A DNA stretch of 64,000 nt from Melanocharis versteri (lineage: Eukaryota; Chordata; Aves; Passeriformes; Melanocharitidae), in NCBI GenBank assembly GCA_013397845.1, contig VZTG01007792.1:434111-498110 (forward strand). Direction: 5' to 3'. A model generated the notes under the pieces. The model was not told the DNA's origin. It saw only the letters and a list, made by a program, of their open reading frames with translations, and ran no database searches. Both the position numbers and the translations under genes were made by a program. Shown here in pieces: positions 37,014 through 49,537 of this stretch (position 1 is the stretch's first letter; every line of letters starts with the position of its first letter).

Positions 37014-40000
37014 TAGGGTTTTTCTGTGTGCTGTAGGGAGAACCATTTACACCTTTTAACTTCAGAGCCCAAGTTAGATCTCTCATGGGCTTTAAATACA
37101 AAACCTTCCTAACCTATATGCTTAAATTACGTTAAGGGATCAAATATCTTCCTCACCAACACACTGTGTTTAAGATAGTAGGTTCTATCACTGTATAAAT
37201 TGATAATTCCTTATTTTACACATGTATTATAGTTGTAGAAATAGGCTCAAATTAATTTGGGGTTTTTTTCCTGTAGTTTGAGCAGCTTTTCAGATTTTTT
37301 TGCGTTCTTAATTTCTCAGCAAAATAGTATTTGATAGTTATATCCTGAAAATTATTTCCTGCTTTTTTTTTTGTTTGACTGGTAAAAATATTAGCCATGG
37401 GAACCACAGTAAACATGTTTGTATAGCAACTGGTAAAACTCAAATTGAATGGGGTTTGTGTCATCAGCTGTCAGGGCTGGAGAAGATGAGTAGTTAACTG
37501 AGTAAGTAAAGTGTAACATTACCACTGATGGAACATTTCTTACCATTAAGCCTTCAAACTCTTATTCAGCTGTCAACACATGGGCACTTTCTGGAGCCAA
37601 ATTCTCTCACGCTGTGCACTGCCTGCAGCTCGCCTGAAGCTCAACTTTGACTAAAAGTGTTGATTTCGCTTCTTTTAGCCTTGTTCTCATTTAACGTTAA
37701 AACCTGCTTAGAGTCTGCCTTTTATTCTGCAAAGTACACATGGATGTATCATCCCTCGCACACTTCTGATGTGAAGTTAAGGCGCTCAAAAGATATGCTA
37801 GTAATCTTAATGAATAATTGATAGAGAGGAGTCTGGCAGTGTTAATTGTGAGGTGCAGCTGAGTGAATGCCAAAACAAAAGCTTCTCTAAATGTTTTCGA
37901 AAACCTTGTAAAGTCTTTAGCATTGAGCAACAGGGTCAGTGCACTGAAGTGGAATTTAAAAGAGGCTCTTGAATGTAATGGATTTTGACTTCCCTTTGTC
38001 ATGTGCCTCAGTGCATCATTGATTGAGCACTCATTTGTTAAATCAGCTGTATTTTTTGCCATTTGTCAGAGCATAGACACTTACTGCAGCCTTTTTCCTT
38101 CTAAACACGAGTTTCTTGTCTTAATAAATCACAGGTGTAAATTAGTTTTTATCTAAGGTGATCAATTTTTCAGGCAGAAAGGCATGCGAAGATGGTCACA
38201 GAGAAACATATTGTGAGCTTTTATTTTCTTAACTACTAGGAGGAAAGGGAAAGATCAGGGATACGTTTTAGCTGAAACATCGATAATTCATGTCTTTAAA
38301 CTCAGCTTCCAGCAAAATGCTCAGAAATTATTTTATTTGGAAAGCTCTCAATGGTGTCCATTGAAAGAGTAGTTCAAGGTACCTGGTGTTGAGTGAGCTT
38401 TTTGAGAAATGAGCAAAGGAAACCTGAGGGTTAAGGAACAATCAGTGTCCTGTATGTTTGCAGCAATGAGAGATGCTCGCTGATTAGTGGAAAGGCTAAT
38501 TACCTGGAGTATGCAGGACCACTGTAGGTGCTGTGCATACCTGATTAGAGTTCTGACAGCAGGGCAGAAGAAAGAAGACCTTGAGAATGTGCCAAAAATA
38601 CCCCTTTATGTAAGCAGATGCTATTACCCTTGGAAGAGAATAGTCACTTATCCAGAATGGTTATTGCTGCTAATAATAAGAATTCTGTGGATGGCCCATC
38701 AACTTCTGAGAAATGTACTCTTATGGTATTTAATACAGCAATTACTTGTCATATCTGGAAATGTTCATCTTGATACTCACTGCTCACTGGATAAATGACC
38801 AAATCAGATTTATTTGCCAGTTGTCTGAGCGAGTTGCCAGTAGTTCTGAGGGATTTAAGTCAAGCTAATGTTGGGAGTTTTTTCAATGTTGATACTGGCA
38901 AGGGAGTTAGAAAGTATTTCTTGGTCTCATGATTAACTAAGAGTTCTAGAGAAAACATATATATGACAAAAAAAACCCGCAGAGAGCCTCCGTGTCCTGC
39001 TGGGTATAGGCTTAAATGTTAGGTACACTTGGAAGTCAGTTCCTTGAAGGGTTATACTTTTAATCTTTTTGGAAAAGATTTTGAAGAGAGGTGCAAAAGA
39101 AAGGAACAGAAAGGAATGAGCCTCAAGAAGACTAGGGAAGGGAAAAGTCAGTCGTGTTGACAGAAGAATTTAAAGCTTCTCATTAGCATAGAGTTTAGCA
39201 CTGTTACTGCCTAGATGTAATTAGAGTGCAGAAGGATGGAGAAAAAATCCTCAGCTCTGACACCTCCTTTTTAAAACACACCTTCCTTCTAGGGGCAGAA
39301 TGCCTCCTTTCTCTGGGAGGAGCTGTAGATGCTCAGCAGCATGGCCAGGCTTGGGTCCATCATAAGCAGCACTGTAAATTTACCACGGGGTAAATTTAGA
39401 TGTAGATTTGCTGGTGGGTGGAATGACAGGGTATTTTTGATGAATCATGATAAGCAATTAAATTATGACCGTGACTTGAAAAGTATGTTTTATTTTGCTG
39501 GCAAGTACACTGCAGTGACACCTGCTAACACTGCAGAGGTTGCTGCCCCCCCAGCAGAGCCCCTTGCTCCTGGAGCCACTCTGCAGGTGGCTTGCAACTT
39601 AAGCAGCTGTTTCCACTTTTGTTACTGTCAGGCGCTGGGGACAGTTTCCTTTCTTCTCTCTCTGGCTCCCTAGGCTCTATCAAAAGTGTGAATCTGAAAC
39701 AAAACAAAATAAATCTTCAGTCCACATCTTTGCTCAGCCTTTACATGTACGTTTTCCTGTTTTGAGTTCTTTTAAACTGCAGCTATCAGAAGGAATAAAA
39801 TAGTGCATCACCTAGTAGAGTACTGAAGTGATCATCCAAGCAATTTTCCTCTCCCTGAAGCCAGACAGCCAAAGCTTTTTATTACTGACTGACTGAACTT
39901 CCTGTGTCTGTCTGTCTAGGTTGCTAGGCCACCTCGTTGTCATGATTTGTGATGTTAGAGGCTTTTGATTGTAGGCAAACCAGAAATGCTAATTTAAGTA

Positions 40001-40580
40001 TAATATTTACATTTTAAAACCCCTCTTACATAAGATATATAAAAAATAACTCAGTAGTTTTATCTTTGGGGGGGTGTGTGTGTATGTAAAGCTGTAGTAG
40101 GCATCTGGCGAGCAATCTTTCAATTCTTTACTTCTTGTACCTTCTCAGTAAAACAGTGTGGTTAAAAAAAGAAAAAAAAAGTATGTCTTTAGATAGCTTG
40201 CAGCTTGGGAACAGTCATCCCAAGTTATTGTTAATTTTAGCCTTACAGGAGGGTGAATTTTGCTCTGTGTATGGGGTAGGCTGATGCCCTTTTTGTTTGA
40301 TCCAGAAATGAGAGGGATTGTGGCATTGTGGCCTTTTAGTAATAAGGCCTTGGTTTGCCCATTGGGGGTGTTGTGCAAACCTGTATTATGTGCATTTGCA
40401 TTGCCTGAAACTGCTTTGGAAAAGAAATGAAATAGTTGAGTGTAATTGAAAATAACCAAAACAGTTACTCTTTAGCTTTGTCACCTGTGTGCAAGTATAC
40501 AGTAACACTTCAGTAAAAAAACTCCCATGAAATTGTGGCTTTTTCCCATGGAAATGACACATAAAATGAAAAGGGCTGAC

Positions 40581-40610
40581 AATAAACTGGTAGTGAATAA
40601 ACTGGTGGGT
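40581..40610. repeat. 15-bp tandem duplication
   Basis: AATAAACTGGTAGTG is followed by AATAAACTGGTGGGT, two copies differing at a few bases near the 3' end. Confidence 0.8.
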
Positions 40611-41919
40611 ATGGATCTGTTCTCTGAAGAAACATGCTTTTCATACCTAGGCAGACAGGAGGTATATTTCTTATTTTCAAGCAGAACCAGTGTTTAACAC
40701 CAAGCTGAGCCTGTTTAACCATGTTATGGGTATTGAAACTGCCCTGAGATGGGTAACTATTAGTTATTATCAGGTAATATTGAGCTGGGTGATGAGTTGG
40801 TTTTGTGATTTTCGTAGTGGTAGATCGAAATGATGTGTGTAATGCTCATTATTAGGTTGCATATCACTGATTTATGTTAGATCAGTGAGGCAAACAGAGC
40901 ATCTGAGAACTGCTTTGAAAATGATGTCAGTTATTAATCTTAGGATGAGTTAAATCTTGCTGCTCTCCCTGCAATTCCCATGTTCGGGGTAGGGATGGGT
41001 AGCAGGTGATTCAGTTCAGTGTTCTACAACTTCTGTGGAAAAGTCCAGTCTGCCACCCACCAGGTGAAACAGTTTGTGAAAAGTTTTAGGCACACAAAAT
41101 AGGCACAAACAAATCTCTTGTTGGTTAGAAAATCCTAGAAACCCTCAGTAAAAATCAAAGGCCTTAGGGATATGTTTTTTCCCTTCAGTTAATGAGGCGC
41201 TGTGAATATGTGTGGCATGTCATCTATCTGAGTAATTACAAAGAATTCCACTTTCAAAAGGAATATATTCTCCTTGTAGAATGAGAATTATTCTGGATCC
41301 AGAGGACTGAGGCTTCTGTAAATTTAAATGCACGAGTGGTCTAATACCATACTGTGAGCTTCCAGCCTTGGCAGTGGTTCTTTGGGAAGAGCTGGGGCAA
41401 AGCCTGAGAAGGAGTCACAAAGGAGCCGCCTCTGGAGCTGTGGTTCCCTGAGGACAAAGTAGACTGAAGACTCTTGCTCTGAGAAGGAAGGTAGAAATCT
41501 TGGAGAACATCTTTTAGTTGTTCTCTTGTTTTACCTCCTGTAAAATAGAAACACCTTCCAAGTTAACACTGTCTTGCCATTTGAACCCTTTAAGAGCTGG
41601 AATCAAAAAAAGCCTTTGTTGTGGGAGCTGTGAGGGAAATATTTTCTCTTCCTTTGGTTCCAGTCTCACGCATCAGCTCCCTTCCCTGCCTAGACAGTTT
41701 TTGCTAGACTAGGACTGTTTTGTTTTCAGAAATTATTTTCCCCCTCTGGAAATATTCTGTTATGTTACTGAATCAAAGACCCACATTTCGGGGCAGATGA
41801 TTTAAATGCAAAACCAGTATTCATATCAGACAGGGGGAAAGCAGCCTCCTTCTGATGGCAAGTTGGAGCAGCACAATCCATACAGGAAATTGAAGTACAA
41901 AGCCAAATTTTGTTTGCTG

Positions 41920-41990
41920 CCCTCCTCTCTTTTTTTTTTCTTTTCCTCTTTGTTTTTTTGTTTGGATTTTTTTGTCATTGTGTTTTTTAA
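41920..41990. repeat. T-rich low-complexity tract
   Basis: About 70 bases of T-rich sequence with scattered C and G, including runs of ten, seven and seven T. No gene is visible across it. Confidence 0.75.
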
Positions 41991-43186
41991 AGCAGTTCTC
42001 TAGGATGCCTCTGCCCAACGTTTTTACCTCGCGACTGTCACTTGGGCAATAGTGGGATACTGAACAAATGCACGGGTCTTTTGTCTTGAATGTGAGATCT
42101 GTGTCTAGTGAATAACACGAAAAAATGAACGTGTTTGAAGCAGATGGATTAAAAAAAACAAACAAAACACAAGATGCCCCAAGGTTCATACGGCGTTGGT
42201 AACAAAAATGAGATTTTGGCCCATTCTCTACCACATATGAGAACTCCCCCTTGCATTTTCTTGTTGCAGATGTGCATATTCAGCACATTTAAATGTGTGC
42301 TAAGTAGATTGTGTGCTCCATGGGGATATTCGAAACGAGGCAGAAGTTTTGTGCTGCCAACCCTGTGTTTGGGCAGTAGGCTGGAGGAGGGGTGTCTGAG
42401 CACTTACAAAATCACAAAAAGATGTCACTAGGAGAAAAGAAGTTTTTACTGACTGTATAGAATTTGCAAGATGAAAGATAACCGGTGTAGGCATGCTGAA
42501 GTATATTTGGACTTAGAATTGAGAAGCAACTTTTTCTGCTATGAAATTATTTTGGAATTCTTTAAATAGGATAAAGTTTCTTTTGTAAGTAAATGATCCC
42601 AATGTAATCAGTTAGTTTAAACAAAATCACATTTCTGTGGTTTGGGGTTTTTTTAACCTTAGTGTGCTGGAGCATGTACTTATGACTTTGAGGAAGTTAT
42701 TTTATTATCTGCCACAGAAAGGTAGTTTATGGACCTTTTTCCTTATTCACAGTCATTAATAACATATTCAACCCATGAATGTTCAGCGATTTATGCACAC
42801 TTGAGCTCAGCTGAATACTATAATATCCCACTCGAAGCATTAAAAACAGTTATCACAAGATAATGTTAGGTCAGAATGCAGAGTAGGCTGGTTAAATTGT
42901 ATTATTGATTGCTGCTTTCTGAAGATTTTCCTCAGTTGGGTTTAAACCATGTGCTTTTTGCTTGTTACTGGCTTCTAGAAAAGAAGGCCTGGCAGCGTAA
43001 TCTGAATTGAGATGTCTTGCTTTCGATGCCAGGTTGAAAGTTCATGTTTATGTAGCTTCATTTCTTATATAAATTATCTCAAATTGTCTAGTTCCAGGTT
43101 TTTGGAAGACAAGGGGGCATCTTCAGTTGAGTTTTCCAAAGTGGAGAATATGTACTCATCTACTACAGAAGTTAATGTTTTTATTA

Positions 43187-43200
43187 ATTAATATATTAAT
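43187..43200. repeat. 14-bp AT palindrome
   Basis: ATTAATATATTAAT is perfectly self-complementary. It lies in AT-rich intron, where such palindromes arise readily by chance. Confidence 0.6.
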
Positions 43201-46200
43201 GCAGGACTTTTCCTGGAATTTATGCAGATGTAGAAAGCAAGAAAGATTTGGGTTCACTACTGGATTTTCAATCAGTTTAGTTTGTGTGTGTGTCCTGTAG
43301 ACATTTTGTAGTCTGCCACCCACCCTCCCCAGGGGGTGGATTGGTAGTGTACCAGCTGGTGTGTTCTGTTTGTAAAATGTGAGAGAATCACTCCTGTAAG
43401 ACCACACTCATAATGTCTGTAGAAATGTATTTGGGAACATTGAAAAGAAATAATAAATACAACTACCACCTTTTTTTTTCCTTGATGTTGTCTAGCCCAT
43501 TTATGAGGATCTGCATATTTTTTAATAATGCCATTGTTTTCAGTGACTGTGTATATCTATTTGCATGCATTAAGTTTCTTCTTCAAGAACAAAATTTATT
43601 TGATACTGAACTTGCTGGATTCCTAAGTAAAGAAATCCTTTCTCCCTTTATGTAAACTATGGTCTTTGACTTCTCTTGAGTATGTATTCATTATCTTAAA
43701 ATAGAAAAAACCTCTCCTCCCTGTGCTCAGAATCAACATTATTGTTGAATTCTCAGGCCTAGGAGAATACTGGTTGCATTGCAGGCAAATAATTTTCTAA
43801 TCTATATGGTTGAAGAAACCGTTAATTTCATACAAAAAGGGTTAATCACGTTACCCCGTTTTAAATACCGCTTTGCTTTGCCCTTCCTGCTTTTGCAGAA
43901 GACACAATCAAATGGCAAACCTGTGTTTTTGTTCCTTATCAAAAATCCCTGACAAGCCCATGACACAGGCTACTGCTGTAGCTGTACATTTCTATTCATT
44001 ATTGATGACTTGGGGCCAGGCAGGCAGCACAGAACACAGGCAATATAGATTACCATATTGGGGGGCTGGGTTTGGGGGGTTTGTGTCTATGCATGGGCTT
44101 CTGTGCGTTTGGGTTGGGTTTGGCCTTGGGAATACTCAATGCTGAGTGGAAATCTTACCTGAGAATTACAGTGGAAACAGATTAAATGAGCTTTGTCATA
44201 CATTTTACTAAAACAATTCAGGGCATTTAGACTAATGATAAAAAAAGGGATGTATGAGCTCGCTCGCTCTCAAACTCATTGTTAATAGCCTAACTTTCCA
44301 GCGGACTTGAGAATGATCTTGAAGGATCCTGGGGGATTTGGAGGGCATTTCTCACCTTACAGAGTGCAGGTAGCACTTTGGCTGAGGTGGCATTTTTCTG
44401 ATAAAGCCAGTGTAACCTGTCTTAACTTATAACAATAATTACAGACAAACTATGCTATTGGTTTGATTTGGGGTGCGGGGGATAGTATCTCATTTCATGA
44501 ATATCAGAGATAAAACCCATGTTTTGGTGGAGTGGGAGAATTATGCCAGCACTTTAATGATAACTTTTAGGTGGTATTTCTGAATAGCAGCTCACCAAGA
44601 GACCTTTGCAATGCTAAGAAAGTGTTTTACTACTACTGATGCATAATTAATCCTTATAGGTTTTTATTGGCACAACGCTCCTGCCCATTATATAAAGGCT
44701 TTATTTTCTTGCATAAGGAGGGGTTGTACAGTGTTTATACTTGCACTGTTTGAGGTTCTTGGCTTGAAGAATAATGAAGGAGATCAGAGTTTATTTAAAC
44801 ATAGTGTTTATGTTAACAAAATGTGCTTTGCTTCATGTTGGTGGTGTCTTTATACAGAACCTGTTCTACTTGAATAGCTTTCAATTACATGGAAAGCTGT
44901 AGAAATAAATAACTAGAATCAATTTTGATAACTGCTTATAACTGCTCATTTCTCTAGAATTTGCCATAGCTTTTCTCTCGGGTTTCTATAATCATTCCTT
45001 TATCCTTCTGGGTTTTTTCACACAACTGATCATCATGGCAGGAAAAGTAAATGCGCAGATGAGTTTGTTCAAAGTTTTGTTAATTCAAAGCTTGTTGTGT
45101 CAAAATAATTTTTTGAGCATTGACTGGAATAAAATGTTAAATGTCTGTTTAAAGGGTGGTGAGGTCCAGTCCCAAAGAATGATAGAAAAGTCTTGTGGGG
45201 ACCTTGCCTGTCGGAGCTGTTACTTGGGACTGTTTCAGTTCTGTTTTACATGTAGAACCCTTTGAAGTAAGGCTGGTGTAGAACGTAAAAACTGCTTCCT
45301 TTTCCTTTGGAAAGGAGAGGCAAGAAGCCATTCCAGTGGAAGAGTGGCACTTGGCTACTCCAAAAAGCAGAGTCAGTCAAAGCAGAATGTTTACTTGGTG
45401 TCTTCCTTCCATTTCTGTGGGTCTGGTTTCTTTTTTTGGGACTTAGCACTCTTCAATGCGTCTCAAAATACAGAATCAACTCTCTGGCTAATTGAACAAT
45501 ACAATAACTTCTGTTTTATGAGGAGATTGTTTTCCCTGGAAGGTCCCACAGCACCATCTAGTGCCATCCCGTCCTAGTGCCACATGGCTTTGTGGGAGCA
45601 GAGGTGCTGAGGCTGGCATGCTTTGCTGGGAATGGCTTCATAGTAATTTAAAGTAGGATTTACCTCCGACTTGGCATAGATCCAAATACAGGGGAAATTT
45701 AGATTCTTTGTAACTTTCTTCTTCAACAAAACAGACTTAAAAATTAGGTTGAAAATTAACTTTTCTTGTGAAACATGTATGTTACTGCTACCGCATTTCT
45801 GTTTTCTGTGTGCAAAACAAAGGAGAAATTGTCGTGCGCCCGTAACACTGCACTAATATACCTTGCACCTAAAGTACACCCCAGCGGATGTAATTAGGTT
45901 TATTATATCCTTATTATACCTTAAACCCTTTTTCAAGGAAGGGCTGTGCTTACACCTACAGACACCATAATCCTACAAGCTCTGTGCCTTTCTTCCTCAG
46001 TCCCACTGAGGTTCTGCTCATATGGTGTGGAACCTGCTTGCAGTGGTAGAAGTTACAGGATTGTGTCCAAGTGATTTTTGTGAAGACCAAATCAGGGGTC
46101 ACTCTGAAAAGAGTAAGGATGTGGATGATTGAAAAGTTCCTTTCTCACTTTTATGTCTCCTCTGACCAAGGTCCACTTAATGCCAGTGTAAAAACTCCTA

Positions 46201-47367
46201 TGCTGACATACAGAACCATAGCAAGCTTGTTCTCTGCTGACACCCCATGAGAAATTGATTTGAATAGGAACAGACAGTGGTTTAATGAACTGGAATTAGG
46301 AAAAATATTTGCATAGGAGGAAGTTTTAAAAGGCTACATTGGGGTGGAAGGTAAAGGAGAGGAAGAAAGTCTTGAGGCTGGGAGTGATGTTGGGCAAGAG
46401 CAACTGAGGAGGAGATGGGAAGAGGAAAAGGTAGCTCCAGCAGGCTCAGCTGTATCCTTGAGTGCGCTGAAGATAGCAACAAGGCATCTGAATTGAGTGT
46501 GTTGCACAAGAGAGGGGCAATAAAAAGTTGCAGGAAGGTATTACAAGTTTGGTGGGTATGGGTTGATCCTGTTCCAGAATACGTGAGCAAAAGCCCACTG
46601 GAATCTCCTCGATCACACCCAGAGCTGTGGAGCTGCTGCAGAGAGGTTGCAGCACTCAGGAAGTGTGGCCAGGAGCAGCACCCGGGATCCCACCTGTTGT
46701 AGAAGCTATTCCACGCCCTGCCAGCCAGCTCCCACCTAACTGATGGTTTCAGGTCGTTTGATGGAAGCACTCATTTCCAGCTCTGATTGAGACTTGTGTT
46801 GTATTTTGTGCATCATTCCAGGTATTACTCCTGTATCACCTGTGAAGCACCAAGATGTTTTCATAGTTGCTTTAAAACTTCAGGGTCCTTACAGCTGTGT
46901 TCTGAACTATTCTGTTGCTATGTAAGAAGCAAATTTCTGATGTGTTGAAGATGCCCTCTGCTGGGAAAGCCAGGCAAACTGGGCTTATTTCTAGTTTTAC
47001 CTTTCTGAAATAGTCTTTTCTTATTCTTGGCTTAACTTTCAATCTGATACCAGAAACTCACCCCTCAACCCTACTGAAAAAAATGCTCTCTCCTTTTGGT
47101 TTTATTCTTTACACTTCATCTGTGACAAGTGTGGTAGTGTTACTGCTGGTAGTTCAGATCACTGTATTTCTTGTTTCTCTGATCTGTTTTGTTGAAAGAA
47201 CTGAACTCTGGCTGCTCGCATTCCTTTTGATTCCATTTTTTCATGCTTGTATAAAATGTAGGCAAGAGGAACATCTGCAAACAGTAATTATTAATAAATA
47301 GTGGAAATGCTTTTGATTTGTACTGTTACCTGATGCTGGTAAGCTTTTTAATATCATCTCATCATTC

Positions 47368-47384
47368 TTTTTTTTTTTTTTTTT
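47368..47384 (+). repeat. T17 homopolymer
   Basis: Seventeen consecutive T. On the minus strand it is an A-tail-like run, but no retroposed sequence was recognised next to it. Confidence 0.85.
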
Positions 47385-49140
47385 CAATTTAATGTCCATT
47401 CCCACAATTGGGGGCACTAGATTAATACAACAGAAAAACAAAAGTGGTACAATGTCTGGAACAACTCACAAAGCCCTCTGCATAATCTCATAGTTAATAT
47501 GAAATCTGGTTTATTTTGCCCCCTCTGATAAATCAAAAGCCATTTTGATGTAGTGCTTCTAATTTCACAGTTTTGTTATTAAAATCCAATACTGGCCTAA
47601 TTGGATGAGTTACAGCTATTGTTGTGGTGTTTATTTGTAATGATACTTGAATTAGGGTTACATAGGATTGTATTTTTGATTTTGTATTGTAGTTTGTTAT
47701 CTTGGTGTGATACAATGTTTATCATTTTACCAAAAATGTGTGAACTTCACTTCATACTCCTTTCAATATCTTTTCAGATGTTCCTATAACTTATTATGGG
47801 GAGAATGGGCGTATTTAGCATCCTAAAAACCATCAATTCATAAGCCTTTGTTCTCCCCAGCTTTCAGAACAGTCATTTCATGTAAAACAGGACATAAAGA
47901 GCTAAATTACATTTTTTATTTTGAATAATTGGAGTTGTATAAGCCTTCTCAGAACCAACAATGTCATTAGAGTAGCTGAGAGAAGAGGGATGTATAGTAG
48001 GAATTTTGCACTTGAAATTATTTTGAAAATAATTGAATTGGAAAACAAAAGGCAAGTAATTATCTGACACCAGGAGCTTCTGTGATGTCCATGGGGGAGC
48101 AACACAGGGACACAAGTTGCATCTTGGGGAAATGACTAAAATTACAAGAATATGAGAAAGCTCTAATTTAATCTCTGAGATTGCAAGAGATAAAACCAAA
48201 CATTTATGTGATTCACATGGGCACAACATTAGAAACAGGGGAAACATGTTTTATTGTGGAAATCAATTTCAACATCTCAGTCAACAGAAATTTGTCATCT
48301 CCGTTGCCATTTTTAAGTAAGTCAAATGAACAGCATAGTTTGTATAGCCATGCTTACAAAAATACTAAAAGCTGTTTAAGGAACCCATAAAAAGGTTGTC
48401 TCAACGAGGCTCCTGCAGACCCTGGATTCAAGTACTAAGGCGCTGGATTGTTTTTGAAATCGTTTTGGTTACAAACTCGAAATCTTTGTGTTCAAGTGGT
48501 TTAGTACTTAAAAACTGAGATATGTAAAATTCACTGTTGCCTCTGCACCTGTTATGAGGCCCTTTTCTGTTCTGCTCCCTCTGCATTCAGTGCCCACTGG
48601 TGGTTTCACAAGAACTTGCCTGGTCCCAACCTGACTTTAGTGAGTTTTGCCCTTCTGGTTCGGAACCAAATAGTCTCTTTAGCACAGGGCGATTTCTCTT
48701 GATCTGTGGTGTCTGTGAAGAGGTTCTGCATAGTTCTAAAGCTATGTGGGGACAGGTGGAAAAAGGGAGAAGGCAGCTAATTTCTGACGATGTTGGTGTG
48801 TGAAAGCCGTGTTTCAGCAGAAGGAATCATTCTATATATGATGTCGAAAGTTAAGGTTACTGCAAAGCAGTCTGACATGAGAGTACACTTTAAATTGGTT
48901 TGTTCAAGATGATGAATAATGTGGTATCATAGGTAATAAGCAGTGTGTTTTCTCAGGGGTGATGCTGTGAAGTGGAGCTGTGACCAGTCTGAGGGGAGAG
49001 GGTGGCGGGAGTCTTGTGCTCCTTGGTTTGAGTAGACTGAGAGTTGGCTGAGTGCTGCTGTGGTCTTTACAATCTCCATCATGTTAGTGAAAACACCGAA
49101 CAGTCAGCTTTTAGGAGTGCCCACTTTCTTTCTTTTGTGG

Positions 49141-49156
49141 TTTTTTTTTTTTTTTT
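49141..49156 (+). repeat. T16 homopolymer
   Basis: Sixteen consecutive T, about 345 bp before the tRNA-Ile-like fragment. No connection between the two is evident. Confidence 0.85.
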
Positions 49157-49498
49157 GGAGAACATCTGTATTCTGTCGGAACTTTGGTGCTAGCTGTCCT
49201 GTTGCTCACAAACATGCCTAATTCAGACCTAGAAGCACTTTTCTAGGGGCAGGGTGCTCTTTTTAAAATGTAAAACATCATAAAGTTGTCTGCAAACTTG
49301 TTAAAAATAAACAAAGAAAAAAAAGTTTGAAAACACACTTCCAAGCATAAAATCAAGGAAACAAAAGACATAAGAAATAGAAATAATACATATTTTGAGA
49401 TAAAGTTTCTCTCTTATATTGTAATCATAAAAAATCAGCTTTGTGTTTGGAACATTTGTTTGTTGGATGGTGAGGTGGGGTGTGCAGGCTGGGGTTTT

Positions 49499-49537
49499 TT
49501 GGTATTATTAACACCATGCTCTAACCAACTGAGCTAA
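49499..49537 (-). pseudogene. tRNA-Ile(AAT)-like half-molecule (SINE head or tRNA pseudogene)
   Basis: On the minus strand the 39 bases beginning TTAGCTCAGTTGGTTAGAG closely match the D arm (internal promoter box A) and anticodon arm of nuclear tRNA-Ile, with the AAT anticodon retained in a TTAATAA loop and a pairable anticodon stem. The acceptor stem, T arm and box B are missing: AAAAAAAATA precedes it and an A/C-rich stretch follows. It is therefore not a functional tRNA. It could be a truncated tRNA retropseudogene, or the head of a tRNA-Ile-derived SINE of the kind described in passerine birds. I could not see the CR1-like tail such a SINE should have. Confidence 0.65.

Noticed and set aside
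46282..46770. 162-codon open frame on the minus strand
   Set aside because: The translation has no recognised domain, and overlapping frames are also open on the + strand. There is no conserved start context or partner exon. It is most likely chance.
47873..48247. 124-codon open frame on the minus strand
   Set aside because: There is no recognisable family. The peptide is consistent with translated AT-rich intron.
49499..49537. Functional tRNA-Ile gene
   Set aside because: Only the D and anticodon arms are present. The acceptor stem, T arm and box B are missing, so it cannot be a working tRNA.
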